Below, in pieces: positions 1 to 11,039 of a stretch of 64,000 nucleotides of DNA. Within the stretch, counting starts at the first letter, position 1. Each line of letters begins with the position of its first letter. A program made the translations under genes and the position numbers. This DNA comes from Athripsodes cinereus (Eukaryota; Arthropoda; Insecta; Trichoptera; Leptoceridae): assembly GCA_947579605.1 (NCBI GenBank), contig OX388321.1:22001614-22065613 (forward strand), written 5' to 3'. Below the pieces are notes generated by a model. That model did no database searches. It was not told the DNA's origin and saw nothing but the letters and a program-made list of their open reading frames with translations.

Positions 1-149
1 GGAGCGAAATAATAATTATTGAAAGATGTGATAGCGTTATTGAAAAAAGAAAAGTTGCTGGCCACAAGGTAAATATTGCAACAAATTGTTGGGAATAGAA
101 ATATTTTTATCACAACTAAAAGGTTCGTGCACATGGATAGCTTAGTGCC

Positions 150-543
150 AAATGAATGCAAGCGAAACATGGACGTGGTTGAAGAAGGCTGAAAGTGGAA
201 TAAATGCTGCGGAGATGCGATCACTGATAATAATGATCGATAAAAGGTTACGAGATAGAATGTGTGTAAATAAGTTGCAATGGTTTGGGCATGTGGAGAG
301 AACGGACGATGAAAGAATGATTAAGAGGGTGTATGTATCTGAAAGAGGTGGTGTGAGAAAGCGCTGATGTCCAAGAACTACATGGCTTGATCGCGTGGAT
401 CGATTTTTCAAGGATGGCCGCGTGTTAAGTAAAAGACATTGGTGTGCATGTATGAGAAACCGGATGAATGTGGTGGAGGTGAAAGAAGTATGTAAGGATA
501 GATATCTCTGCCTGCCCTATCTGGAACACGGCGCGAGTATAGT
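150..543 (+). mobile_element. RTE-type LINE ORF2 C-terminal relic
   Basis: The + strand reads as the end of an RTE-like reverse transcriptase ORF: ETWTWLKKAE, then KLQWFGHVERTDDERM, then a VSERGGVRKR-like stretch and a CMRNRMNVVEVKEVCKDR tail. A stop after RKR and a frame change break it. It ends at the CCTGCCC...GGCGCGAG sequence that closes the other relics of this family. Same family at 11905, 13186, 15580, 23690, 35570, 42290, 45535 and 52925. Family assignment comes from remembered motifs. Confidence 0.75.
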
Positions 544-544
544 T

Positions 545-1537
545 TATATCTATAATAGATATAATACATATGTAGTTGTTGATAGTTGATAAAACTAGAT
601 AGTTGAATCATTTTAGAATACATACATTGTTAGCAACAACACGGTCATGAATTTAGTTGCAATCCATTTAATGATTCCATATTCCTGTGTGAAAAGAAGG
701 CCAACATCATTACTCTAGAATTATGGTCATAATACAGGGTGTACAACTAAAAACAATGTTATTGATGAAATATAAAAAAAAAATCATACTCCACTTCCAC
801 GTTAATTTCACAACAAAAATAGGTAGGTATTTATTTATTTATTTATTTCAATTTAACAGGATACATACAGTTGATACAAAAAATACAATGGTCTATAACA
901 TATTTAGCAATAAGCAAACCAGTGAAGATCCCTATATTACCCTCATGTGCTCTACAAAACATACATAACTAAAAATAACAGATAAAATCAACAAACAACA
1001 ATAACAATAGAATAGAATAGAGTAAATTATGTTAAGAAAATTTACAGAATAATGCTCACCTAGCAATAATCGCAGGATTAAACAATATGCAATAAAAATA
1101 ATACAATGAGTCATGAAAAATAAAATTAAAAATATAAAATATCATATAAAATCTCTCAAAATTTAAAATTCAAAATTTAACATCAATTAAAATTCAAATT
1201 CAAATTAGGTATATAAAGTTTTCTGCGTTTTCCATGAATGTATATAGGTTGGTATATAATGTGTGACTAAGAAAAAAATGTGTAAACCATTTTTTCTGTT
1301 TTAGTTTCAGTTGCATGCTCAGCTTTGATGATGCCAATTCGTTGCTGAAAGCGCTAGACGTTCTTTTGGTTTACGTTGTACCTATACACTTTTGTAAAAC
1401 AAAAATCAATATAAAGTTATTCATAATATAAAATAAACAAATTTTTATTTTGATCACCTATGGAGCAATGCAACAAAATTCTTGTCAAGAATGTGTATTA
1501 AATACTACGTCTTCGCCTTGGTGAAAATTATCAAAAA
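545..1537. other. AT-rich intergenic or intronic DNA, no gene
   Basis: No convincing frame. TTTA repeats at about 822-850 followed by T-poor sequence look like the oligo-tail end of a minus-strand LINE 3' UTR, but the body is not recognisable. Confidence 0.5.
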
Positions 1538-1780
1538 CGTGGAACACCCGGAGAAGAATTGGTCCCCTACTCTTTTTCGTAAGTTTTCGAGTATGCAATC
1601 AAAGGCAGGTTTTCGAAAAATATAGACATTTTATATCTCAAATTCAGTGATGAAGTTTGCCACCCATCCTGAATGTCTGATTTTTTGTTGGCTCAGAGAA
1701 GACGACTTGCATGTTTATTACATGGTCTGCTGGCTACCCCAATTGTGGAATTTGCCGTGATGATATAGTATAGTACCTAG
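1538..1780 (+). repeat. Repeat A, near-complete copy
   Basis: Member of the most frequent dispersed repeat here, about 240 bp. In order it has a GGAACACCCGG-like start, GTAAGTTTTCGAGT, GCCACCCATCCTGAATGTCT, TTGCATGTTTATTACATG, then TGGCTACCCCA and GCCGTGATG. It has no clear terminal inverted repeats and no reading frame. Class unknown; a SINE or a LINE 3' fragment are both possible. Confidence 0.75.
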
Positions 1781-1791
1781 TAGTAGAAGGA

Positions 1792-2310
1792 GTGTTGTCA
1801 AAAATTCCCCACACGGAGGTATTTTGGCCGGCCAGCCCTTCAGGCTGCCCACTATGGCACCTTCGGTGTGGACATGATTATTTTGTTAAGTGTATAATTT
1901 CAGATAAATGGAAGTCTCCGGACTTCTGCGGTATACGCGTGGACGATGGGTCCTTTAATGTGAAAAGTGGTAGTAGTCTCAAATACTTATTTCTGCAACG
2001 TGCAACAAAACACTCTTTATAACGATATTGTTTGAGTAGGTAGGTGAGATTGGTACACACACTTCACTAGTTAAACAATCATTGTTTCTACCACGCAATC
2101 AGCTTTGTTTTCCTGTGATTATGTTGAATCGTGTTATTAATAATATTATTATAACGTGCTCCTTAGTATGTATGTACATAATATAAAGATTACTAGTACA
2201 CACATACAGTTATCTAAGTAGTTATATCTACTTTTGTACACTCTTGATAATTATATCCTGGTGAAAAGTGTTATATAATTTTTTTTTTACGTAACAGTTC
2301 GTTACACTTA
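1792..2310. other. Unassigned stretch
   Basis: A 76-codon + frame (1792-2022) holds no domain I recognise. Its slightly higher GC and PASPSGCPLWHL-like segment could be an old transposon piece. No splice sites support it as a host exon. Confidence 0.3.
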
Positions 2311-2331
2311 GTACTTAGCAGCAGAGATGTG

Positions 2332-2512
2332 CAAAATACTTTCAAAAAAGTATTTAAATACAAAATACAAATACTTTTGAATTTTTGTATTTCAAATACA
2401 AAATACTAAATACTTTTTCAAAATGGTATTTAAATACAAAATACAAAATACGTATTTTCAAAATACTTTTTTAAAATACCTTTTTAAAATACTTTTTACA
2501 AATAGTCGAACA
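2332..2512. repeat. Left subterminal AAATAC array of the hAT-like element
   Basis: About 180 bp built almost only from TATTT, AAATAC and AAAATAC words in both orientations. A matching zone sits at 3780-3948. Short subterminal repeats are usual transposase-binding regions in hAT elements; that role here is inference. Confidence 0.75.
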
Positions 2513-2572
2513 AGGTGTAAGACAAAAGTATTTAATATTTAAACCATTGATGAATGAAAGAGAAATTAAAAA

Positions 2573-3008
2573 CTGGACAAAAGTATACATAAATGGAGAA
2601 AGGGTTGACATGATTCGATATAGCATTGCTTGCAGACAATTGATGAATGCCATTGATGAATGAAAAACTGGACAAGAGTATACATAAATGGAGAAAGGGT
2701 TGACATGATTCGATATAGCATTGCTTACAGACAATTGATGAATGAAAAACTGGACAAGAGTATACATAAATGGAGAAAGGGTTGACATGATTCGATATAG
2801 CATTGCTTGCAGACAATTGATGAATGCCATTGATGAATGAAAAACTGGACAAGAGTATACATAAATGGAGAAAGGGTTGACATGATTCGATATAGCATTA
2901 CTTGCAGACAATTGATGAATGCCATTGATGAATGAAAAACTGGACAAGAGTATACATAAATGGAGAAAGGGTTGACATGATTCGATATATCATTGCTTGC
3001 AGACAATG
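2573..3008 (+). repeat. Minisatellite, five units of 95 bp (one of 82 bp)
   Basis: Units begin CTGGACAA at 2573, 2668, 2750, 2845 and 2940. Each holds TACATAAATGGAGAAAGG and TTCGATATAGCATTGC. The second unit lacks 13 bp (GCCATTGATGAAT). Units differ at a few bases only, so the array is young. Long frames on either strand are by-products of the tandem repetition. Confidence 0.92.
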
Positions 3009-3059
3009 AGGATGAGCCTTAGGAAGAACTGTCAAAATAGAAAAAAAAAATTAATTAAG

Positions 3060-3205
3060 TCATGACAAAATGTACGGTTGTTAGAAGAGATAAGCCGAAA
3101 ATTGTGTCATAAATGGATTGAGTATCATCAAGCAGGTAAGAGAATTCCTGACTTGGGCTGCAAAATAAATCAGAATGGATAATCCAAATCTGAAATCGTA
3201 TGGAC
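3060..3205 (+). mobile_element. RTE-like RT relic inside the hAT-like element
   Basis: ATCAAGCAGGTAAGAGAATT and CAAATCTGAAATCGT match the INGVSIKQVKEFVYLG and SKSEIV region seen at 22840-23130. Frames are broken. Confidence 0.55.
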
Positions 3206-3454
3206 TACTGTAATATCATACATACAGTATACAGGACTGCTCCAGACTCTTCCTTATCGTCTTCAGATGGTTTTTAGTGTTGCCTCCGGATCATTTACAG
3301 AGAGAATAAGAGCTACCACATAACTTCACTACTAAGAAGTCTACACTAACTGAGAGTCCTAGAGATACTGGTGTTTAAACTGTGTCTCACTGTCCACAAG
3401 GCAGCACACTACCCACTGAGCTGTTCCGCTGACGAAAATGTGTGGCGAAGGCTG

Positions 3455-3640
3455 TGCTCGGCTTCTTAAACTCGTTGAACTCAAAAGGGCAAATACCTCT
3501 AAATTTGCAGAAAAAAGAAACAAAGTCGCAGCGTCATCTGCCTGGAATAGATTGCCTTCAGACAAAATTGTAAATGCTACCATTCAGGAGAAATCACAGC
3601 GCCCTTGAAATGGCCATGGATCGTTAAACGGCGTCATGTA
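3455..3640 (+). mobile_element. CR1-like LINE 3' end relic
   Basis: Reads SAWNRLPSDKIVNATI then QEKSQRP and stop. The following GCGCCCTTGA...TTAAACGGCG 3' UTR is shared with copies at 16790-17040 and 49150-49200. Short conserved WNRLP motif typical of CR1/Jockey-group ORF2 C-termini. Confidence 0.65.
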
Positions 3641-3779
3641 TAATTTGTTCAATCATCATTATTATGTGTGTATATCTCTAGGAGTACTCTAATGGAAACG
3701 TTGTATTTGTAATTCAACAAATTGGCAAAAAAGCTTGCGTACGCGCATATCAATTAATGGCAGAATTTTGTTTCAAACA

Positions 3780-3948
3780 ATAAAAAGGTATTTTGTAAAA
3801 GTATTTTGTGTAAAATACAAAATACTAAAAAAAAGTATTTCAAATAAAATACAAAATACTTTTTACAAAAAGGTATTTGAAATACAAAATACAAATACGT
3901 ATTTTGTATTTTGTATTTGTATTTTAAATACTTTTATTTGAAATACGT
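3780..3948. repeat. Right subterminal AAATAC array of the hAT-like element
   Basis: Mirror of the left array: GTATTT, AAATAC and AAAATAC words in both orientations, ending ten bases before the element's end. Confidence 0.75.
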
Positions 3949-4029
3949 CACATCTCTGCTTAGCAGTTCGTTAGATTTACTGGAAGACGTTGACAATATT
4001 TGGTAAAAAAATATTTTTTACAATAAAGT

Positions 4030-4305
4030 GGTCATTATTATTATTGTCACATAACATAACATAGACAATTCACATAGATCGAATTAGTCCCAAACTAAGT
4101 TATGAATTTTGTACTATGGGTACTAACGCGACGATACACATATACCTATACCTACAATGCACTACACACATATACATGTAACACCCAGACTCAGGACAAT
4201 TTGAAATAGGTCATTATTCACTTTGCCCTGGCCGGGAATCGAACCAGGGACCTCGTGACTCAAAGGCAAGAGCGTAAACTCCGCGCCACACCGGCCGTCG
4301 TAGGT
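4030..4305 (-). mobile_element. tRNA-derived SINE, family B
   Basis: On the minus strand a tRNA-like head runs from 4300 down: a GTGGCGCGGAG A-box-like segment, then the perfect B box GGTTCGATTCC (complement at 4235-4245). The body follows (complement of ACGCGACGATACACATATAC, TCACATAGATCGAATTAGTC). Body-only copies lie at 31275-31430 and 63055-63128. Confidence 0.75.
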
Positions 4306-5414
4306 AGGTATAAATATATTTAAGATTTTCTCCCGGGAATCCCAAGCAACACGAGCACATGTGCCAAGTGTCACCTGTTTTTGTATCACTATTATTTCGT
4401 TAAGTTGTATCTATTCCACCTATTTGATAAAAAATGTGTACTATATTCTACACTATTATTCAGAGAAGCAGCCTTCTGTAGAGTGATGTATGTTGCTTGT
4501 GGTTGTGTATTATGATTTATCTATTTATTTCTACTACTATATAAAAACGGCATATGTGATTGAATAATGAGGTAGCAAGCTAACGCACTAGCTGTAAGTT
4601 ATCAACACGCAGATTGTCCTTTCCGTGCCAATTTAAAAAGAAGATATTTAGAGAAGGTGGTATATCTCACCTCAAGAGATAAGCGTTAAGAATGTTATTA
4701 AATAGTGTGTCTTAGTTGACTATCAAAAATTTTGAACTGTAGTTTTTATTTCCACACTGTGTTCTCGAGAGGAATTTTGAAGGCAAATGAATGAATAAAA
4801 ACAAAACGAATGTAATATGTAAATAAAGTTACATAATTAAATAAATAAAGACAATAAATTCCGGTTAAAACAAAACGAATTGTTGCTTAAAAACTTTTTC
4901 GGTTAAAATACCCCGTGAATTAAAACCGAATTTGTTTTATTCAACGTACGAATTGGTGATAAGCAATAATGAATTTTATTCACAAGGAAATTACCATATA
5001 GAATCCTCTGCAATGTGAAAATGATGTTTAAGAAAGCAATATTTAAATACATTCGATGTTTTCGTAATTCGTAATGTTGTGTGAGAGTTTTGTATGAAAT
5101 TCCGAAAATGAACGATCGAACGTTTTCGAAAAGTTTTGTTGGAAATATAAACTGAACTGTTTCCAAAGTTTTTCTTCTAATACAAGTTAATAAGCTAGGC
5201 ACAAATTATTATATCGATAATTTAAATTTACGAAAATTATTCTAAACTCCTACATAGACAAGAATATTGTAGGAAAAAGTGACTCAATTAAAATTACTAA
5301 CTAACATAAGATCGTTCCTTATCACTGACTAATAAAGCATAGATTAGTCACGCAGTAGGTACCTACTAATTCTTTAAAAAAAAGTGTTCTTAAATAAAGT
5401 TTTAAAAGTCACGT
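4306..5414. other. AT-rich DNA, nothing recognised
   Basis: No supported gene. The 99-codon minus frame at 4903-5202 has no recognisable motif, and its composition follows the surrounding AT-rich sequence. Confidence 0.4.
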
Positions 5415-5567
5415 CTACTCCGTGGAGCATCCGACAAACAACTGGTCACTAATTTTTATCCGCAAGTTTTCGAGTGTTCAGCAAAAAGCAGATGTTTGAA
5501 AATGTAAAGTTGAAATTATCTTGAATTTAGCGATGAGGTTTACCATACATCCTAGATGTCTTAACAT
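5415..5567 (+). repeat. Repeat A, diverged 5' half
   Basis: CCGTGGAGCATCCG, GCAAGTTTTCGAGTGTTC, GCGATGAGGTTTACC and CATCCTAGATGTCTTAA align with the first 150 bp of repeat A. The 3' half is missing. Confidence 0.6.
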
Positions 5568-6291
5568 CTACACTACCAGTAGTTGGTCTTTACTATTTTA
5601 ACCAAGTGTTAAAAATAGTGTCAAATACAAAATGTACACATGGCTTTTGAAATTGGTTCGATTTTCGAAAAGTAAGTAGGTACTATGTGATAATTTAAGG
5701 ACAAATTATATCTACTTTACAAAATAAATTATTTTTTTCAAATTTCGAATCGATCGATTTCGAAACGCAGTAATAAATTCAGCATACGAATCAGTTAAGT
5801 TTTATTGTACCGAGAAAATTTCTTATTTACATCTTATTTCACTCATGGGACCCGCGATAAAAACGTCTTTGGATACAATGAAAGAAATACATAAGTACTT
5901 GTACAACTGCTCGCTAACGCTAACGCCCTGGAAATTATTTTTGCAAAGAAACTTTTGTAACTAAGTTAGAAAGACTTAATTTATTTATGTTCTCAACACC
6001 CCTTAAGCAGTACTGAATGATCTCGTCCAGAGGTATATTTGTACGAAAATGTACCTTGTGGTTTATTTATCAGGTTGGACACTAAGTTTTACTTTTAAAT
6101 ATTTATACAAATTTCTCTCACCCATTCCGAACGTCTCGTTATTATGACACAAAGATACCGATCCTTTGCACTTTACCGTGCAAGTTATCGTGATAGACAG
6201 ATGATAATAGGTAAGGTGACCAACTTTTGACAGCAAAAAGGAGGACATTTTTAGATTTGGGATAGTATTATAGGAGTGTAGGTAGATAGGA
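5568..6291. other. AT-rich DNA; possible end of another hAT element at 6212-6260
   Basis: No gene. The string AGGTGACCAAC followed by AAAAAGGAGGACATTTTTAG resembles the end of a known kind of hAT element, but no partner end was found. Confidence 0.3.
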
Positions 6292-6512
6292 TAGTAAATT
6301 TTCGAGTGTTTTGCAAAAGGCAGTAGGTGCTCGTAAAAATAAAGACATTTTACATCTTAAATTCAGCCATGAGGTTTGCCACCCATCCTGAATGTTTTAT
6401 ATTTTTGCTGACACGTATAGGACGGCTTGCATGTTTATTACATGCAGCTGGTGTCCTGGCTTCCCCCTTGTGGGATATACCGTGATGGATAGTATGATAT
6501 AGGTAGTTGAAA
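6292..6512 (+). repeat. Repeat A copy
   Basis: Carries TTTCGAGTGTTTTGCAAAAG, TTTGCCACCCATCCTGAATG, GACGGCTTGCATGTTTATTA and CTTGTGGGATATACCGTGAT in the standard order. Confidence 0.8.
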
Positions 6513-6982
6513 TATTTTTCAACTCCTCGTTTACGTCAAGGAATATTTTCCATTAAAAGGACGACGGTCTTTATTGTTAAATGATATTTTGTAGCACTCC
6601 CGAATATGGTATTTTTGGTTCATTTTACAAAAGTGTGGAAATTACTTTTGGGTCTTGCATTCCGAGAATTTGATGAATTAGTTAAATTTTCAAAAGTCAA
6701 GACTTCTTTAGGTCTAACATTCCCCGAATTTTATGATATTCTCGATTTTTTTAAGGAATATTTTACAAATTTGTTTGATAAGTTTTGAAATATCAAAAAA
6801 GAACACAGAGGACGACTTTTTTAAAAAAAATATGATTATTCATTATTTTTATTTATCGTTCAAAAATAATCTAAAATGTATGAAACACATTTTATACACG
6901 GCTATATTATTAACTATAATGTTCTGCATATTATTAAAAAAAGAAAAAAAATGTCTAACTTGTTTTTTTCTTTTCATTTCAG

Positions 6983-7244
6983 AAGCAGCCCGCGTGAAAT
7001 GGGTGAAGGCACTCGGTGTGAATTCTTAACTTCAAACGTTCAGTGCAGTGATACTTGTATAAGTGTTATGAAAAGAGAATCTTACAATAAACAAATTTCA
7101 TCTGAATTTAATACAAGAACTAATAATAATAATAATATCGTTAACTTTAAACATGTGACACTGTCACTGACGCGTAAATCGGAACCATCCGTAAAGAGAG
7201 GGGAAGAGTGTACTTTGCGTCGTGAAGAGATCGACAACCAATGA
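6983..7244 (+). CDS. Candidate terminal coding exon of an unidentified host gene
   Basis: A strong acceptor (TTTTTTTCTTTTCATTTCAG, ending 6982) opens a frame of 86 codons from 6984 (SSPREMGEGTRCEF...) to TGA at 7242-7244. So long an open frame is unlikely by chance in DNA this AT-rich. The first base (6983) completes a split codon, so the upstream exon should end in phase 2. The peptide is polar, with four cysteines, an asparagine run and a charged tail ending EEIDNQ; I recognise no domain. An AATAAA lies about 80 bases after the stop. A second frame (EAARVKWVKALG...) closes after 15 codons and is the main alternative. No upstream partner exon was found. Confidence 0.45.
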
Positions 7245-7659
7245 AATGTTAATATTTTTTACTAAATTTTAATTTCTGATTAAAGAATACCTAACCTACA
7301 AAAAGGTACTTACCTATATTTTGAAATAAAAAAATATCGATAACTATTAACACGAATAATTTTTACTAAGTAGGTAAGTATATAAATCATTCGTCGAGAT
7401 TTCATTTGTTAATTTAAATATCTGCATATGTTTTTTTTGTTTACATAAATTAATATAATATCTTGAAGATTATTATAAGAAAAGTCAACAGAATAATAAA
7501 AAAAAATCTCAAAACTAAATCTCATGAAAACACCCGTAAATTCGAAATTTTAAAACAGTAGAAAAAAAAGAACGCTATTTTTCGCATTCTCTTATTTCTA
7601 AAACAATCACAAAACTATTCGTATTTCAAAATTATAACGATATGGTTTTTAATAATAAA

Positions 7660-7962
7660 TGTCATGTAAAGTGATTGGTCCAAATTTCACGCGTGATTTA
7701 CGATCCTTTTATTGGCTGTTAAATTTGGCAGGTGAATTTATGTCGATTTTAATTGGTTGTGTTATGTTCTATATTTTGAAATATAAATATTCTAACTGTG
7801 CTGTGACTGGTTGATTGTTTTCTATCTCTGTTGCACTAGTGCTTTTGTGCGGGTGTAAGAGTGTGTGTGTGCAACATGTGCGCTGGAGGAATCACAGTCA
7901 AGAAATTTGAATTATTGTTATTTCTATGCGCGGGAAATAAGGAAAGTGTTAGTTTGATCAAA
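7660..7962 (+). promoter_or_regulatory. Candidate promoter and 5' leader of the signal-peptide exon
   Basis: Inverted CCAAT boxes (ATTGG) occur at about 7674, 7712 and 7751, with a related ACTGG at about 7807, just upstream of a less AT-rich leader with GTGTGTGTG. The leader ends TCAAAATGG around the start codon at 7963, a good insect initiation context. No TATA box or clear initiator is visible. The role is inferred from position. Confidence 0.4.
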
Positions 7963-8044
7963 ATGGTTCTAAGAACACTTTTGACGCTGTTTTGTATATT
8001 CCGTGTGACGGCCGTCAATGACTCGGCGGAAACGGACAGAAATG
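7963..8044 (+). CDS. First coding exon of a secreted or membrane protein, exon 1
   Basis: ATG at 7963 opens a 27-residue peptide with a classic signal sequence: MVLR, a hydrophobic TLLTLFCIF core, then RVTAVNDSAE. The exon ends AATG followed by GTAAGTTT, a near-perfect donor, in phase 1. The first base of the next codon is the exon's last G. Two downstream + exons (50973-51044 and 53405-53497) accept phase 1 and keep the frame open, joining as Gly codons. An in-frame ATG lies upstream at 7876, but the 7963 ATG has the better context and directly precedes the hydrophobic core. I do not recognise the protein. Confidence 0.6.
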
Positions 8045-8229
8045 GTAAGTTTAATATTTATTTTTTAATATTTTAGATACTTAAGTAGGAACTTATTAAC
8101 TCTATTCTATATGTGAATAAAAAATCAGATAACAAGGAAACCATCGTATCACAAAAATATGTTAAAAAGAACCCAGATTGTCAAAATTTCGCGTATGAGA
8201 TTCAATTACCACAAAGTCGTCTCTTTAAA

Positions 8230-8440
8230 AAAGGTCTCACATGAGTTGGATTGAAGAGGGACCCACCAAGAGGGAGTCATCTTCTTCACGTGTCTTGCCG
8301 GGTCACCCCGACGTTGACGACCATTTGAGAGAAAGCTTCCCTGTCCCGGGGGGCGCGAAACAGCTCCCCCGCGGTTTTGACACCTCTGCAGCCCTCAATC
8401 TTCATCTGTGGATAATAGGAGTCAAAGACTCCTATTCATC
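8230..8440. repeat. Repeat D copy (retroelement piece)
   Basis: CCCCGACGTTGACGACCAT, AAACAGCTCCCCC and CAGCCCTCAATCTTC match the piece at 55150-55345 in the same order. It is much more GC-rich than its surroundings. Probably a coding fragment of a LINE on the minus strand; family not identified. Confidence 0.5.
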
Positions 8441-8444
8441 TTCA

Positions 8445-9078
8445 CAAATTAGCGCCTGCATCAAAATCAGTAATCAGTACTCTCAACAAAACTTGATTCT
8501 CATCCTGATTGTCTTATTTTTTATGATGCGAAAAAAATGATTTAGGTATTTAATACTAAAAATATATTTTGTGATGACGCTGACTACTTCACTTGTTGTA
8601 GATATTGTTAGGTATAATGGGTTAAAATCTTAATGTTCCATATTTTATAATGTTAACCCATAAATGCACGGTATTCTTTTATGGTTCGCCTTGTAAATAT
8701 TTATGGTGTACATTAATGAAAGACGTAAATCAAAGCCCAGCAGAGCATCTCTCGCGACTGTGTAAGTAGGTAAGTAAGTAGCTAAGTACCCCCTGTAATG
8801 TTTGTTTATTATAAAAAAAAGACAAAAACATGTGGGAAATTATCTACAGAACTGTATCGTAATAAGCGATTTATATAAAATGTATATCTTATATTATACA
8901 ATTATATTTTGTTCATGTACATGTAATTTATAATGCCACATGTACCTATTATAATTAATTCTACATATTGTAAATTTAACATGTGAAAGTACTATATCCA
9001 TGCTAGGTATCCCAGAAAAAATATCTACGCATGAAGCTGTCGTTTGGGTTTATAAGAGAGAATATTGGAGCATTCGGC
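8445..9078. other. AT-rich DNA, nothing recognised
   Basis: Contains GTAAGTAGGTAAGTAAGTAG-type low-complexity sequence near 8763 and no supported frame. Confidence 0.4.
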
Positions 9079-9245
9079 ATGTCTCCAGGTAGTTTCATTG
9101 GACAAAGCATACCTCGCGAAGAGGATGGGTTGCGAGGTGCTACTAAATAAGGTGACGTTGTCTTTTTAAGCCTTAAGCATACCTCGCGAAAAGAAAGGTT
9201 GCAAGTCACTACCAAATAAGGTAACATTGTTATTTCTAAGCCTTT
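9079..9245 (+). mobile_element. SINE family C, partial tandem dimer
   Basis: A tRNA-like start (AGGTAGTTTCATTGGACAAA) leads to GCATACCTCGCGAAGAGGAT and AAATAAGGTGACGTTGT. From 9174 the GCATACCTCGCGAA... unit begins again and ends AAATAAGGTAACATTGTT. A single copy with a better tRNA head is at 62265-62372. Confidence 0.6.
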
Positions 9246-10499
9246 TGTGTTAAATTTAGATATTAAACAAAATCACACAATGGTAAATTGAAAAAAATAA
9301 CATTGATAAATAATATAATTTGAATCATTTTCGGGGTAGTATACCAATTTGTATGAGGTGTTGAGATTCTAAGGTATCTAAAATGTGTTTACTTCATTAA
9401 TATATCTAGCAATTTAACTGCATGTAATAAACATCCAAGTCCTCCTCTCCTTGTGAAAATCCGAATGGGTAATATTTATTAATGTTTTTTTTTAATAATC
9501 TATATTTCTTTCTTTATTCACTAATCTCTTATCATCCGTACGTCTAAACTATCTGAATTCAAATAAACGCATTCTACTTAGTACATCTCATTTCTTCATG
9601 TTTTCTATTGTTTTCTTACAATAATATATTCTCAGGTTCAAATGAAATTTGAAAAAATGCAAACTTCATACAGTGTCATAAAAATATATTATTATAAGGT
9701 ATTATTAAAAAGACACCATATTCTACTGAGACCATTACAGCCTTCGGCCAATGCGATCCCAGAGAAAACAAACTTTATTAATCGTGTTTCCACTTTTTTT
9801 ACAAATTCACCGTATGTTAAATAATGTTTTATATGGAAAAACAATAGTAAGCTCTCAACTGAGATAACAAACAGATTGCGAAGCTAAATTTACCGGAATT
9901 CTCTTAAAACACAACATTTGTAGGAGTTGTATTACTGTAATCGTTCCAAGAACCTTCGAAAATTCTTTATTATACAAAGATATACATTACAATATTATTT
10001 ATAACTAACATAATAAATAATATTTGTTATATATATAATATAGAGTGATGACGCTTCACAAACACGTGGTATGCGATAGCTTTTGTTCGTTTGTTATGTT
10101 TTTGTTTTAATAAGAAAACAAAATAATGTTATCATATCTTAGTAAAATACTATTACTCTACTCCATTACCGATGATGTCACTGAAATGGGGATATGAGTA
10201 AGGAACAAAAACACGTTTTCATTTTAAAAACAATATATTAAAGCTGCTCAGATGTAAATATACCATTTGTAAACATCAAAATCACTTATAAGAAGAGAAT
10301 TAGATCACTTTTTGTGTTTATAGAACTAATGTGCAATGGTGATTTACCGCAAATTTTCACCGAAACAAAAAAAAATATTAAAAGATAGGCACCTGTGTCC
10401 CTTAGTTATAAAATCTATTGTTTTACCTTAGTTATACAATCTATTGGTAAAAGAGGATAAGTTATTGTGAACATTTATAATAACAAAAAAAATCACCAT
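9246..10499. other. AT-rich DNA with a repeat E fragment at 9715-9775
   Basis: CTGAGACCATTACAGCCTTC then GCCAATGCGATCCCAG matches pieces at 44893-44935 and 62925-62965 (repeat E). Otherwise no supported gene. Confidence 0.5.
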
Positions 10500-10765
10500 T
10501 ATCATCTCGTTCCTCTCGGGAGCACTGGGCAGAAGCCTCCTCCATTCGGAGCATCTCTGCGCCAATTGGGTCACCTCTTTCCATGAAATTCTTACCGCTT
10601 TCATTGTCGTTGATTCTCATCAGAACCCTCGTGGATGAAAAATAAGCGGCTCATTTTGGCCGGCGACTATCACTGAACATTCTCGAAATATGTTCCAACC
10701 AGGACCATTGTCTCTCCTGTATTACAAAGACTATCTTTGCTGAGCGAGCTGACGGAATAAGTGTG
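10500..10765 (-). mobile_element. Probable LINE 3' end relic
   Basis: A GC-rich island in AT-rich DNA. Read on the minus strand it contains GATGCTCCGAATGGAGGAGG and CCCGAGAGGAACGAGATGAT, followed by AATGGTGA, in the style of RTE tails that end in GATGAT repeats. Frames are broken; family uncertain. Confidence 0.4.
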
Positions 10766-11039
10766 ATTAGGTATTTTAATTTAATGATTATTTTTATGTA
10801 GGTATCCTATTTGGATTTCTTCTTTTGAACTATTACTGCGTTATCCAATATGTTTCTTAGATTTATGCATGATTATGCTTTATTTTTTGTTTAAACTTAT
10901 AAATTTATTCTAGTTTTTTTACATAGGTGGAGTCCCCACTCTTTTCAAAGAGAGAATAGTTCTCCAGCTCTTTACAGAAAAAGTCCTGTAAAAGACAGAT
11001 ATGCTTCTATGCCTTTTAAATATATGCTTCCCATCTTAA

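Larger units (their letters stand above)
2314..3966. mobile_element. Non-autonomous hAT-like transposon with 8-bp TSD
   Basis: The element is 2322-3958 (1637 bp). It starts CAGAGATGTG and ends CACATCTCTG, a perfect 10-bp terminal inverted repeat. It is flanked on both sides by CTTAGCAG (2314-2321 and 3959-3966), an exact 8-bp target duplication. A terminal CAG, this repeat length and 8-bp duplications are the hAT signature. Dense AAATAC/GTATTT words fill both subterminal zones. No transposase frame survives, so it would need one supplied in trans. Its interior carries a minisatellite and two LINE relics. Confidence 0.88.

Noticed and set aside
2471..3006. Minus-strand frames of 158, 106 and 93 codons with repeated INCLQ segments.
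   Set aside because: They are translations of the 95-bp minisatellite; the period shifts frame and the peptide is an artefact.
4162..4305. Possible functional tRNA gene on the minus strand.
   Set aside because: Good B box but no full cloverleaf, and its body continues as a repeat found twice more: a SINE.
4903..5202. 99-codon minus frame.
   Set aside because: No recognisable domain, no splice signals, AT-driven composition.
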